NCBI GenBank assembly: GCA_036850595.1
Contig: CM072166.1
Location: 689,945 to 753,944, forward strand
Reading direction: 5' to 3'
Length of the DNA: 64,000 bases
From: Rhyacichthys aspro
Lineage: Eukaryota > Chordata > Actinopteri > Gobiiformes > Rhyacichthyidae
Both the position numbers and the translations under genes were made by a program. Under the pieces are notes generated by a model. It made no database searches. It had not been told where the DNA came from and was given only the letters and a program-made list of their open reading frames with translations. Below, in pieces: positions 22,213 to 31,902 of the stretch (position 1 is its first letter; the number at the start of each line of letters is the position of its first letter).

Positions 22213-23274
22213 ACTGTAAATTGTTTTTGATTCATTTTTCCTACAGTTAGTTTTAATGTTAAAACCTTGTACAAATAAGTGAAATATCAGTAAATATGTC
22301 AGGAGTTTTTTAATTGGTCTTATTCTCAGTGTGAGCCTTTTTCAGGTTTTGGTTACGACTGCGTTGCTTCCTGTTTCTGCAGAAAAGCCCCGCCCCCTTT
22401 TTCCTCCAGGTTTTATCCTTGAAAAGTTCATTTGAAGTTTAAACGTTGAACCAGCGTCGAGCGACAGATGAACCCAAAGTTACTCAGTTTGTTTGCTTTT
22501 CCCCGAACCTTTCGACCCTAAACACTTTCCTAACTTCGCTCCGTCTGCTTTACTCTGAACATGTTTCATCTGAATTTGAACAGAACAGTGGAGATTTGGG
22601 AAAGAGCAGAGAAAACTGAATAAAGGATGAGCTGCTGCTGCTTAATGGAGACATTTGGAGTTCACTCAGACTTTAGTGACAGTAATGGGACGTCCCGACC
22701 TGAATGAGCAACACATTTAGATCAAAACTTCAGAACTTTTTAACAGAGAAAGTTTTATTATTGGCCGAGACTTCAACAAGACGCTGCAAAGACCTACAGC
22801 TACTCATTTACACGACTCTGATTACTTCTTTTATTATCATTACATCAGAGGTGTACAAACTTTTTGCAACTTTTCCAAAGGTCGACAGTTGCTTCTGATT
22901 TTATTCTTCACAAGTACAGGTTTTAGGTGGATTTGTACTGGTTTTAGGTGGATTTTAGAAGGTTTTAGGTGGATTTGTACAGGATTTAGGTGGATTTTAG
23001 AAGGTTTTAGGTGGAATTTAGAAGGTTTTAGGTGGATTTTGGAAGGTTTTAGGTGGATTTTAGAAGGTTTTAGGTGGATTTTAAGAGGTTTTAGTTGGAT
23101 TTGAGAAGGTTTAGATGGATTTGAATAGGTTTTAGTTGGTCTTAAACAGACTTTAGTGACATTTAATTAGGTTTTTTTCAGATTCATTCAGGTTTTTTTC
23201 AGATTCATTCAGGTTTGAGTCAGATTTAATCAGGTTTGAGTCTGATTTGTTTTATTTCTGAAGCTGAGGGCCTC
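22144..23274 (+). repeat. 1.13-kb tandem duplication, first copy
   Basis: Begins GAGAAACGGGGCAAATG and ends GAAGCTGAGGGCCTC; repeated head-to-tail from 23275. The two copies differ at only a few positions: one C in the CCGCCCCC run, a T/C at about 24128, and one 21-base unit of AGGTTTTTTTCAGATTCATT. Segment B has a single copy, so the duplication is recent and specific to A. Confidence 0.95.
22914..23250 (+). repeat. 21-bp array (reads GFRWILE), first copy
   Basis: About ten units of GGTTTTAGGTGGATTTTAGA type, then TTCAGGTTTTTTTCAGATTC units. The seven-codon period gives a 71-codon frame (22889-23104) of repeated Gly-Phe-Arg-Trp-Ile-Leu-Glu; this is a consequence of the 21-base unit and not a gene. 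Confidence 0.9.
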
Positions 23275-24425
23275 GAGAAACGGGGCAAATGAAACATGGA
23301 TAAATGTTGGTGATGCTTCAGTGTTTAATGAGACGGAGATAAAACTGTAAATTGTTTTTGATTCATTTTTCCTACAGTTAGTTTTAATGTTAAAACCTTG
23401 TACAAATAAGTGAAATATCAGTAAATATGTCAGGAGTTTTTTAATTGGTCTTATTCTCAGTGTGAGCCTTTTTCAGGTTTTGGTTACGACTGCGTTGCTT
23501 CCTGTTTCTGCAGAAAAGCCCCGCCCCTTTTTCCTCCAGGTTTTATCCTTGAAAAGTTCATTTGAAGTTTAAACGTTGAACCAGCGTCGAGCGACAGATG
23601 AACCCAAAGTTACTCAGTTTGTTTGCTTTTCCCCGAACCTTTCGACCCTAAACACTTTCCTAACTTCGCTCCGTCTGCTTTACTCTGAACATGTTTCATC
23701 TGAATTTGAACAGAACAGTGGAGATTTGGGAAAGAGCAGAGAAAACTGAATAAAGGATGAGCTGCTGCTGCTTAATGGAGACATTTGGAGTTCACTCAGA
23801 CTTTAGTGACAGTAATGGGACGTCCCGACCTGAATGAGCAACACATTTAGATCAAAACTTCAGAACTTTTTAACAGAGAAAGTTTTATTATTGGCCGAGA
23901 CTTCAACAAGACGCTGCAAAGACCTACAGCTACTCATTTACACGACTCTGATTACTTCTTTTATTATCATTACATCAGAGGTGTACAAACTTTTTGCAAC
24001 TTTTCCAAAGGTCGACAGTTGCTTCTGATTTTATTCTTCACAAGTACAGGTTTTAGGTGGATTTGTACTGGTTTTAGGTGGATTTTAGAAGGTTTTAGGT
24101 GGATTTGTACAGGATTTAGGTGGATTTCAGAAGGTTTTAGGTGGAATTTAGAAGGTTTTAGGTGGATTTTGGAAGGTTTTAGGTGGATTTTAGAAGGTTT
24201 TAGGTGGATTTTAAGAGGTTTTAGTTGGATTTGAGAAGGTTTAGATGGATTTGAATAGGTTTTAGTTGGTCTTAAACAGACTTTAGTGACATTTAATTAG
24301 GTTTTTTTCAGATTCATTCAGGTTTTTTTCAGATTCATTCAGGTTTTTTTCAGATTCATTCAGGTTTGAGTCAGATTTAATCAGGTTTGAGTCTGATTTG
24401 TTTTATTTCTGAAGCTGAGGGCCTC
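23275..24425 (+). repeat. 1.13-kb tandem duplication, second copy
   Basis: Same content as the first copy, 1151 bases, with one extra 21-base unit near 24340. The junction joins GGGCCTC directly to GAGAAACGGGG with no obvious shared bases, which suggests end-joining or a replication-slip event. Both copies carry the MITE remnant, the GC box CCCCGCCCC, an identical 64-codon frame (22704-22898 and 23834-24028) and a 21-bp array. Confidence 0.95.
24044..24400 (+). repeat. 21-bp array, second copy
   Basis: Same array as at 22914-23250, moved by the 1.13-kb duplication. One substitution turns an Ile-Leu-Glu unit into Ile-Ser-Glu, and it has three rather than two TTCAGGTTTTTTTCAGA units. Confidence 0.9.
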
Positions 24426-25133
24426 ATAAACTCTCTTCTTGTGCTTTGATTGGCCCCTGATCCAGACGTTGGACTTGCTTGAGAGAAAGTAGATACACAA
24501 AGACATATAATCAGAGTAAACCGTGTTAGCGTCAGATGCAGATGTTGACTTTATGAACATGGCCCTGCCTCTGTTTAATGAGAGTCTAATGTGATTGTGT
24601 TATTGCTGGTGTTTTTTCGTCGGAGCCGAGCCTCAGTCGATTTATGGAACGCTCCGGTCTCTGCGGAGCTAATGGCTCCCGGTTTTTTCCAATTAGAAAA
24701 CGTTAATAAAGATCTAGACGTGAACAAAGCGCAGTAATGAGCTGCAGCTGAACTGTTGTGTGTCATGTTTGTGTGAGCGAGAACTCAATTAGACTGAGTT
24801 TAATTCCTGCTGAAGTACATAATACAATCTGTGTTTTATTAGAACAGGAGACAATGGAAAAGGAATAATATAAATGAAACACAATAGAGTCACGTTTAAT
24901 CAGAAATGTCTTTAAGTTGAAAGAAAGAAAGAATAATGTAAGGAATACAGAATAGTGTTGATGGAACTAAAAACTGTTTAAGTCTTTAAGAAAAAAACAG
25001 CAGTAGATTAAAGTTAAATCTGAAGGAATGAGTATTATTGGTAAATGGCTTCAATTTATCAATAAATGGTCCACTTAACTGAACTATATTGATCCTATTT
25101 AATCGTATCATCTGTTTTTATTATAGTAATAAC
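24426..25133. other. Unannotated stretch with candidate conserved non-coding element
   Basis: No gene recognised. Positions 24560-24830 combine balanced composition with many homeobox-like cores (CTAATG, CCAATTAGAAAACG, GTTAATAAAGATC, AATTAGACTGAG). Between A and B only one base differs over about 190 (24639). The minus frame at 24575-24766 is short and unrecognised. This is my best candidate for a conserved regulatory element; proof needs alignment to other fishes. Confidence 0.4.
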
Positions 25134-25532
25134 CAGAGGAGGTATTCACATCCTTTACTTTGGTAGAAGTAGAGAAACTGTGTTAAAAATGACTCTGGTA
25201 AAAGTAAAAGTACTGATTCTACTTCTTTACTCGAGTAAAAGTAAAAAAGGACATTCTCTGAAATGTACTGAAGTAAAAAGCTGTCAATGATACACAATAC
25301 TTTAATAATCACCAACAATATTAGATGTTCTCTGAGTTTACATCAATAACACCCTCTTATTTTGGCGGGGCTTGACTTCCTCTCTCGTTAGTTACGTCCT
25401 TTATGTCGTTTAGGTGTAAAAGTAACTGTTTTGACAAAGTAAGGAGTAGAAAGTACAGATATTTGTTCGAAAGTAAAACGTCTCCAGATAAATAAATACT
25501 CGAGTAAAGTACAAATACTTGTTATTGTTCTG
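25134..25532 (+). mobile_element. hAT-like non-autonomous element
   Basis: Starts CAGAGGAGGTATTCAC and ends TTGTTATTGTTCTG (complement CAGAACAATAACAAG), so both ends begin CAGA. The interior has the repeated theme CTTTACTCGAGTAAAAGTA and CTCGAGTAAAGTACAAATACTT, which I know as typical of fish hAT-derived short elements. It is about 399 bp and has no transposase. A clear 8-bp target duplication is not visible. Confidence 0.6.
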
Positions 25533-27298
25533 AAAATAAATGTGTCCTAAACTCTGTGTGAGACTGAGGACGGTCGTCTAGATTCTGTTGGGTTTAAAGT
25601 GAAATAATGATCTCTGACAAAGCCCCATGAACCAGAGGCTGAGAAAATCTAATTCTGCAAAAATATCTGACTTTAACCCAGCGTGAGTCCAGTGGAATTT
25701 ATTTATTTATTTCTCGTGTTCTCCGTCTGTCTTCGCCCGTTACATCTCCCTCTGCTGTAATTCCTCATGTTTCCTTCCTTCCTCGTCCCTCGAAAACCGG
25801 GAAGAGCCCGCGGCGCCGACGTGAGAATAATGCATGTGGAAATTCACCCTTTCATTTGGCAGCGGCGCGTCCTCCTGAGCCCCCAGCCATGAAATAAATA
25901 TGAGCTGAGCGAGAGAGAACGGCATAATGAAGAGCTGAGACGGAGCTGAGCGAGAGAAATGACAAGAAACAGAGACGGACAGAGATGGAGGGAAAGATGA
26001 AACAGCACGAGACGAAGGGAGGAAGATGGATGAGGAGGCGCTGAGCCGAGGAGAGAGCTGCTTCTGGAAAATACTCCATGTACCGAAGGAATTTACAATA
26101 ATCAAACCAAAATACAGCTCTTAAACCTGATGAATTGGTTCTGATTTACTCTCCATCTCAAAAGATATGTGTTTATCCAAGTACCTCCTACATTTACAGG
26201 AATGATTCTGGACATAAACAGGTCTAAAGTGAGATTAGTTCAGTTTAATACAGTTTAAGTGCTTCTTGTTGGACTTGAACAGGTCTAGGACAGTTTTAGT
26301 TTGATTTTAACAAGTTGTATTGTGTTTAAGTTGGTCTTTGAAAGGTTTTTATTGGTTTTAGTTGGACTTTAACAGGTTCTAAATGGATTCAGTTTGACAT
26401 TTGACTGATTTTATCTGGACTGTACTTGCCTCGAGTGGTTGTAGAGGAGTGTGATCAAAGAATAAAGCTCATAAATAAAGCTGAAGGAGGCAGCTTCAGC
26501 CCGAGTGCAGCGTTTCAGACTCCACAGCTCTTCTGATTAGATACGTCTTCTTCACTTTTGTTCGATTCTTTGCTATTTTTCTCTTGATTCAGACTCAAAC
26601 CTGAATGAAACACCTCCATTAACGCCGTGTCTCTCTGTTTTCACCGATCCTTTTCTGATGCAGTTTTAATTGAAAAAGTCCGCTGTGTGATTCTCTCCGA
26701 GCCATCTTCCAGAGACCTGTGTGAAATCATTCATCTGTCTGAGCCTCTGCTGCCTCCGTGTCGGGTCCTTAATGACTCTCGATGCTGTACATTTCCATTT
26801 CAGCGGCGACGGTGACGGACGTGTGGTTTTTAGACTCATTACAGCGTGAATCATTCATTCAGTGTGTTTCTGCAGGTCCCAGTGGGGTTTATGGAAGTCA
26901 TTAGGAAAATATTAATTTGTGCTTTAATCAAATAGACTTGATTTTATTTCAGTTTAGTCAAAGAGCTGGAGATGGAACCAAAACAAGTCTTTTCCTTCAC
27001 ATTTTCAGCTTTGGACAAAAACAAAACAAGCTGGGCTTTTCTTCCCGAACACAAGTCATCAGAGTTAAATGAGCTTGTTGGAGCCTAATAATGACTCATT
27101 TTACCTGCTGGTCTGTTTTCAATAATTATTACCCAAAGTAAAATGAATTGTGCAGCAGTCTTTAACAAACAATTATAAAAATCATCAAAAAACAATTTCA
27201 ACAACTGAGAGGAAGAAGAAATGGACATAAACACGACCAGACGTCTGTTTATGATCAGTTTAGAGTCTCATTTTGGTTTATTTAGACATTTTGGTTCG
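25533..27298. other. Unannotated stretch with CpG-containing blocks
   Basis: No gene recognised. The 25740-26080 part is purine-rich on the plus strand. Two overlapping minus frames there (121 and 75 codons) are changed by indels in segment B, which argues against coding. A short 21-bp-family field lies at 26265-26410. The 26610-26860 block has balanced composition and TAATTG/ATTCATTCATTCAG motifs and few differences from B. Short frames on both strands there are unsupported. Confidence 0.4.
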
Positions 27299-27302
27299 TT
27301 TA

Positions 27303-27538
27303 AAAGTCCATTTTCCAGATTATTTTACTGTTTCATTTAGTTTTTCAGTGTAATCTCCTAAAGTTTATTGTAACAGGAATCATCTGAAAAAATGAGACCT
27401 TAAGACGTGATCTAGTCTTTATAATTCTCCAAAAATAAAAGCTCTAATGTTTGATTTAATGTAACGTATTAGTATTTTATGGTGAAAAATTGCTCTGGTT
27501 TGACCTTGTTTTAAATAAAAGAAGCAGGAAAGGTTACT
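27303..27538 (-). mobile_element. TTAA MITE variant A, 3'-truncated fragment
   Basis: TTAA at 27299-27302 is followed by AAGTCCATTTTCCAGATT, TTTCATTTAGTTTTTCAGTG, AAAATGAGACCTTAAGACGT, GTAACGTATTAGTATTTTAT and AAAGAAGCAGGAAAGGTT. This is the same order as the intact copy at 44337-44655. It ends where the intact copy reads GGAGGAGAGTGAGTC, so the last 60-70 bases are missing. Confidence 0.8.
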
Positions 27539-28378
27539 GCTTCAAGAAAACATCCTGTAAATCAACAAAAACTGCAACCTTTCCCTGTATTTCCACTTTT
27601 GCCTTAAATTCAGTATTTATTTAAATACCTGCAGAATTGGTCGGTTTTTCTTAACTTCAGTTGTTTTGACCTCATTGACTCGTTCTGGGAAATTCTGATT
27701 TAGGAAAAAAAACACCGACGACTGATCAATTCTGACTTTTAATCCCCCACATTTTATATTTTTTATTCCAAACGGTCGGCTGTTGATTTAAAACACCTCA
27801 TTTTAGCTCAACTCTTGCTTTTTATGTTGAAACTAACAGGCGTCGTCATGTGTTTTGGCGTGACATTAAACACCATCAGAATAAATGTGTTTCTCTTTAT
27901 TATGGACTCGGCTCAGGCCTGTTTTTAATGAGAAGTGCTGCTGTTGTGTTTAATTGTGATGACATTAATATGAGCTCCCTGTTATTACTGCGCTTCTTAT
28001 TAAACCATTCATCTGTTCAGACAAACTCTTCGTCCCCGGTGTTTTATGGCTCTGCTGTTGCTTTACTGCAGACCTCATTTGTTTATTATGTTCGTTATGC
28101 TTCTCATGATAAATGGGTCATGAATTATTATCATGACAATGTTGTGGAAAGTTATGGATCCGTCAGAGTCGTACGTGACGAGGTTTACAGAATCAACACC
28201 GACACCTTTTCAACTTTAAAAACAGAATGGACTGGGTTTGATTCACAAAGTAGAAGCCGTCGTCCAATCAACAGACTGCACTGTTTAGCTCCACGTTTGA
28301 TTCTCCTTTTGAGAATGAAACTGGTGTAAAAACATCGGTCTAAATGCACAAAGACGTCACAGAAAGAAGAGCAGACAT
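27539..28378. other. Candidate conserved non-coding block with long open frame
   Basis: Positions 27850-28230 have few differences from B and many TAAT and ATGA-type motifs (TGTTTAATTGTGATGACATT, ATAAATGGGTCATGAATTAT). A 159-codon plus frame (27850-28329) covers it. In B an extra A in an A-run near 61015 changes the frame's end, and its start also moves, so it does not behave like a coding exon. I see no domain. The composition resembles developmental-enhancer type sequence. Confidence 0.4.
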
Positions 28379-28382
28379 TTTA

Positions 28383-28745
28383 AATCTTCACTCCCTGATC
28401 TCCTCCAACAGCAGCACTAACCTTTCCTGCTTCTTTTATTTATTTAAAGAAAAAAGGTCAAACCGGACAAATTTTTCACCACAAAATACTAATACGTTAC
28501 ATTAAATGGAAGTTTAGATCTGACCTGAAACTTTTATCTTTGTAGTTTCTCGTTGTAGACTGTAGTGATCCTGTAATTATCTCCGTCTCATTAAACACTG
28601 AAGCATTAACAACATTTATCCACGTTTCATTTGTTGTTTCTCTATTTTTAGCTGTTTCTCTGTAAAATAAGTCATATTTCCAACAGAATAACCCATTTCC
28701 TTGGTTTATTTCCTTGTTCCTTCGTTGTTGACGTCAGTGTCGACC
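28383..28745 (+). mobile_element. TTAA MITE variant A, right-truncated
   Basis: TTAA at 28379-28382, then ATCTTCACTCCCTGATCTCC, which matches the left terminal repeat of variant B at 33237. Interior blocks AACCTTTCCTGCTTC, AATACTAATACGTTACATTA, GAAGCATTAACAACATTTAT and CCTTCGTTGTTGACGTCAGT are shared with other copies. It stops just after GTCGACCAATA, where the complete copies continue with GGGAGCGCTCC. Confidence 0.8.
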
Positions 28746-29369
28746 AATATCTTTGCTGGATTTAGTTTACTTTTTCCTCTTTTTATTCATCAGTTCCCAT
28801 TTTAATTTGCTGTTGTTTCCCTGTATCTTGTCTTTTTTCTTTTAATTTCATTATTTTTCAATCAACTTTCAGGCCCATGATTGTATTTTCATAAACTCTG
28901 GCTGATTCTTAGATAAAGCATTACAAATCCTTGAGGCTGATCATAATAACTCTCGACTTGACCTGCTTTAAACCCAGAGTTTTTTACGGTTATCCCTGAC
29001 TTTACTCGCTCCTTTGGATGTTTACTCCTCGGTCTTTTAGCGGGACACACAACGGTCTTTTGGGGGCTTTTTTGTCGCAGCGTAAAACTCTTTAAGATCG
29101 TTGTAAAAGCAGCGGGGTCTGGACCTCTGCTCTGTGGAGACCAGGGACTTTAAAGACCGGGATTTAAAGAGGAAACAACTGTAATGAGGCAGAATAAAAC
29201 ACAACATTCACCTGGAGTCGGTTCAGAGAAGGTGTTTATCCTCCGACGAACGAGGAAACACTGTGCATTGATTTATTCACTGCCCTTTAACAACAACAAA
29301 GTTTAAAATAGAGGAACTACCGGACTCTAGAGACCTGCTGTAAACAAGGAACCTGGATCATTCTTAATA
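28746..29369. other. Unannotated, nearly invariant between segments
   Basis: No gene recognised. From about 28930 to 29330 the sequence is almost identical to 61734-62150; I found one substitution (near 29350). It contains a CGTAAAACTCTTTAAGATCG region and several GGGACTTTAAAGACC-like inverted bits. Low divergence hints at constraint but could be chance. Confidence 0.35.
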
Positions 29370-29600
29370 TTGAATCTAAATCAGAGTAAATCCAATCCAA
29401 TAACATTAATTTTCTCATTTTATGGAACTGATTTTAGTTGGATTTGAACAGGTTTTAGTTGGATTTAACAGATTTTATTTATCTTTGTGTTGCAAAAGTT
29501 GGCTTAACCTTTAAGATTTTGTGAACAAATAAAATACATCTGATGAAAATCCAAATAAAACCTGGTTAAATCCAACTAAAATGACTAAAACTAATGACTT
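29370..29600. repeat. Short 21-bp repeat element with inverted arms
   Basis: AACATTAATTTTCTCATTTT, then TTTTAGTTGGATTTGAACAG units, then a spacer (GGCTTAACCTTTAAGATTTT, AACAAATAAAA), then inverted units (AACCTGGTTAAATCCAACTA). The same layout with the same spacer occurs at 30388-30815. It may represent the basic form of the element carrying the 21-bp repeat. Confidence 0.75.
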
Positions 29601-30387
29601 TTGTTCTGACATCTTTACACATAAATGAAATAAAGTGATTCAAATGAAATATGGACTTGGCTCAGAGTAAATCCGCTCTGTTTCATTAAAAACAGAAACA
29701 CAGCGTTTTATTCTTATTTACAAAGAGCTATAAGCCTCCAACAAAAACCAGAGACAAATGTCCTGACCGTGTTTCCTCCCGATCAAACCCATACTTAGAT
29801 AAACGCAGTAATCACAGACATCTGATCGTTTAATTAGAGCCCACAGGATGGATTTTTAGGTTCCTGCTTACTGTACACAAACAGATCGATGTCGGAGCCG
29901 TGAACCTCTGGATCTATACTCAACCCACAAACAGCGAGACGTCAAATATTCTGACCTTTCGAATCCATAACGACGTCGATTGGAAACAGCTACGACCGCT
30001 ACTTACCGCCGTCAGAGCAAAAAAAAACAAAAAAACAGAGAAAATGATCTGATTTTACTGCAGTACGTCAGAATTACTGCAGGTTTTGACAAGGTTTCGT
30101 TGTGTCGAGAAAATGGAAGAACAATAAAATGCAAATGTGTGTTAATGAAGCGAACTGTGACTAATGAGTGTCTCAGAGGCACAGCTTTTCTCTTGAGCTC
30201 GAACTCAGCTTTAATTATTACAATAGTAACACAAAAACAGATTTAGAACGCGTTAAATACAAGAGATGTGCAGTTTTGTTTAATTATTGGCACAAAAGAG
30301 AAGGTCTGAAAAGGAATAAAAATACTCAGTAAATGAATCTTTTCAGGATCCAAAGACTGTGACGCTTAGAAGTTTTTATTTTGAAAG
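29601..30387. other. Unannotated stretch with candidate conserved block
   Basis: No gene recognised. Positions 29790-30250 are of balanced composition and have few differences from B. They include GATCGTTTAATTAGAGCCCA, TTAATGAAGCG and CAGCTTTAATTATTACAATA. The frame at 29980-30246 differs from its B counterpart by indels in an A-run (about 30019-30035), so it is unlikely to be coding. Confidence 0.4.
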
Positions 30388-30815
30388 GAAGGTTTCATCT
30401 TCATTTGAGTCTAACAAAAAAAATCTCTAACATTAATTTTCTCTTTTTTATGAAAAGTGGTTTTAGTTGGATTTGAACAGGTTTTATTTATCTTTGTGGC
30501 AAAACGTGGCTTAACCTTTAAGATTTCATGAACAAATCAAACAAATCTGATTCAAATCCATCTAAAACCTGTTCAGATCCAACTAAAACCTGGTCAAATC
30601 CATCTTAAACTTATTTAAATCCATCTAAAACCTGTTCAGAGCCAACTAAAACCTGGTCAAATCCATCTTAAACTTATTTAAATCCATCTAAAACTTGTTC
30701 AAATCCATCTAAAACTTGTTCAAATCCATCTAAAACCTGGTCAAATCCATCTTAAACTTATTTAAATCCACCTAAAACTTGTCCAAATCCATCTAAAACC
30801 TGTTTACTTGTTAAA
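30388..30815. repeat. 21-bp repeat element, expanded right arm
   Basis: Flank TTTCATCTTCATTTGAGTCT as at 19634, one or two plus-oriented units, the GGCTTAACCTTTAAGATTTC spacer, then about twelve AAATCCATCTAAAACCTG-type units in the opposite orientation. The number and order of right-arm units differ from segment B (63195-63575). Confidence 0.85.
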
Positions 30816-31478
30816 ATCCTTTCCTGTTTATGCTTTGTCCATGTTGTTGTGTATTTTGTATGAGCAGAGTCTTGTTATATGTAATGTACAAAAGAGAATC
30901 AAAATTTAAAAAAAGAAATGTTTAATTGATATTGATTTTATTAATATGTCCATATTTTAATTTCTCTTTCACATATATCAAAGGTAAAATTAGAGAATTA
31001 AATGAGGAAACTACAGAATGATTTCTATGTTTTCAGGTGATGTTAAACTGAGTCTAAGTGTTGAAGTTTGAAGTCTGTGTTTGAAGAAAGACTGAAAATG
31101 TCAAGTGAACTGGGAATTGGAGTTCAATTTATGAAAAGAAATACCTGATGGAAGTGTTCCCAGTGATGATGAGAGGTTTTATGAACATGTGGCTCCAAAC
31201 ACGTCATAATCAAATTAAAGTCGGAATAAATCGATCTCTCATCAGTTTCTGGAGTCAAAGGTCAGAGTTCACCGGTGCGATGTGTGATAACGATCCATAA
31301 ACAAATCTGAGAGCAGTGACCTTTCCTCATTCGACCGTCATCGAACTGAAATATGAACCAGTTCTGATCAATATCTCTGCTGTTTATAAATGAACTGAGC
31401 AGATATTAACACAGACACGCCATAAAACAGGAAATGCAGATGTAAGAAGTAGATTTATCTGATTGTAGTGGGATAATT
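30816..31478. other. Unannotated stretch
   Basis: No gene or element recognised. The homology between the two segments runs through here to about 31260, where the window ends on the B side. Confidence 0.5.
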
Positions 31479-31898
31479 ACACTCTACAGAGCTCCAATGG
31501 GCGATGAAAAAGTGATCCTGGAATTATCTCTGTCTCATTAAACACTGAAGCATCACCAACATTTATCCATGTTTCATTTGCTGCTGTTTCTCTGTTTTTA
31601 TCTTTTTTGAGCTGTTTCTCTGTAAAATAAGACGTATTTCCAACAGAATAACCCATTTCCTTGGTTTATTTCCTTGTTCCTTCGTTGTTGACATCATTGT
31701 CGACCAATGGGAGCGCTCCTTTTTACCTGAAGTGAGCTGTGATTGGACAAAATCCTGCTGTGGACTGATCATTCTCATCTATTAAAATCCTTCATTATAA
31801 AGACTAGATCACGTCTTAAGGTCTCATTTTTACAATAAACTTTAGGTGATTACACTGAAAAACTAAATATAAGAGAAAAAAAAGCAGGAAATGGACTT
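31479..31898 (+). mobile_element. TTAA MITE variant A, nearly complete
   Basis: The left end AGAGCTCCAATGGGCGATG resembles the family terminus. The right end is GCAGGAAATGGACTT followed by TTAA at 31899-31902. The interior carries GTCGACCAATGGGAGCGCTC, AGTGAGCTGTGATTGGACAA, CTGCTGTGGACTGATCATTC and AGACTAGATCACGTCTTAAG. Short minus frame 31563-31778 is MITE sequence; it recurs at every copy and is not a gene. Confidence 0.85.
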
Positions 31899-31902
31899 TT
31901 AA

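Larger units (their letters stand above)
12354..31260 (+). repeat. Segment A of an 17-19-kb direct duplication
   Basis: Colinear with 47291-64000 from the CCTT tract to the window end, same orientation. Spot comparison by eye shows about one difference per 50-150 bases outside tandem repeats, including small indels. A is about 2.2 kb longer than B. This is explained by its longer 11-bp array (about 0.9 kb) and its extra 1.13-kb tandem copy. Matching continues at the last base of the window, so the true right boundary is outside it. It is either two alleles assembled in series or a genuine recent segmental duplication. Confidence 0.95.

Noticed and set aside
22889..23104. Small protein of GFRWILE repeats, also at 24019-24234
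   Set aside because: It is the 21-bp minisatellite read in seven-codon units; the frame has no unique domain and is not kept in segment B.
31563..31778. 71-codon frame repeated at 21951-22166 and 55948-56157
   Set aside because: It is MITE sequence in each case and recurs because the element does.
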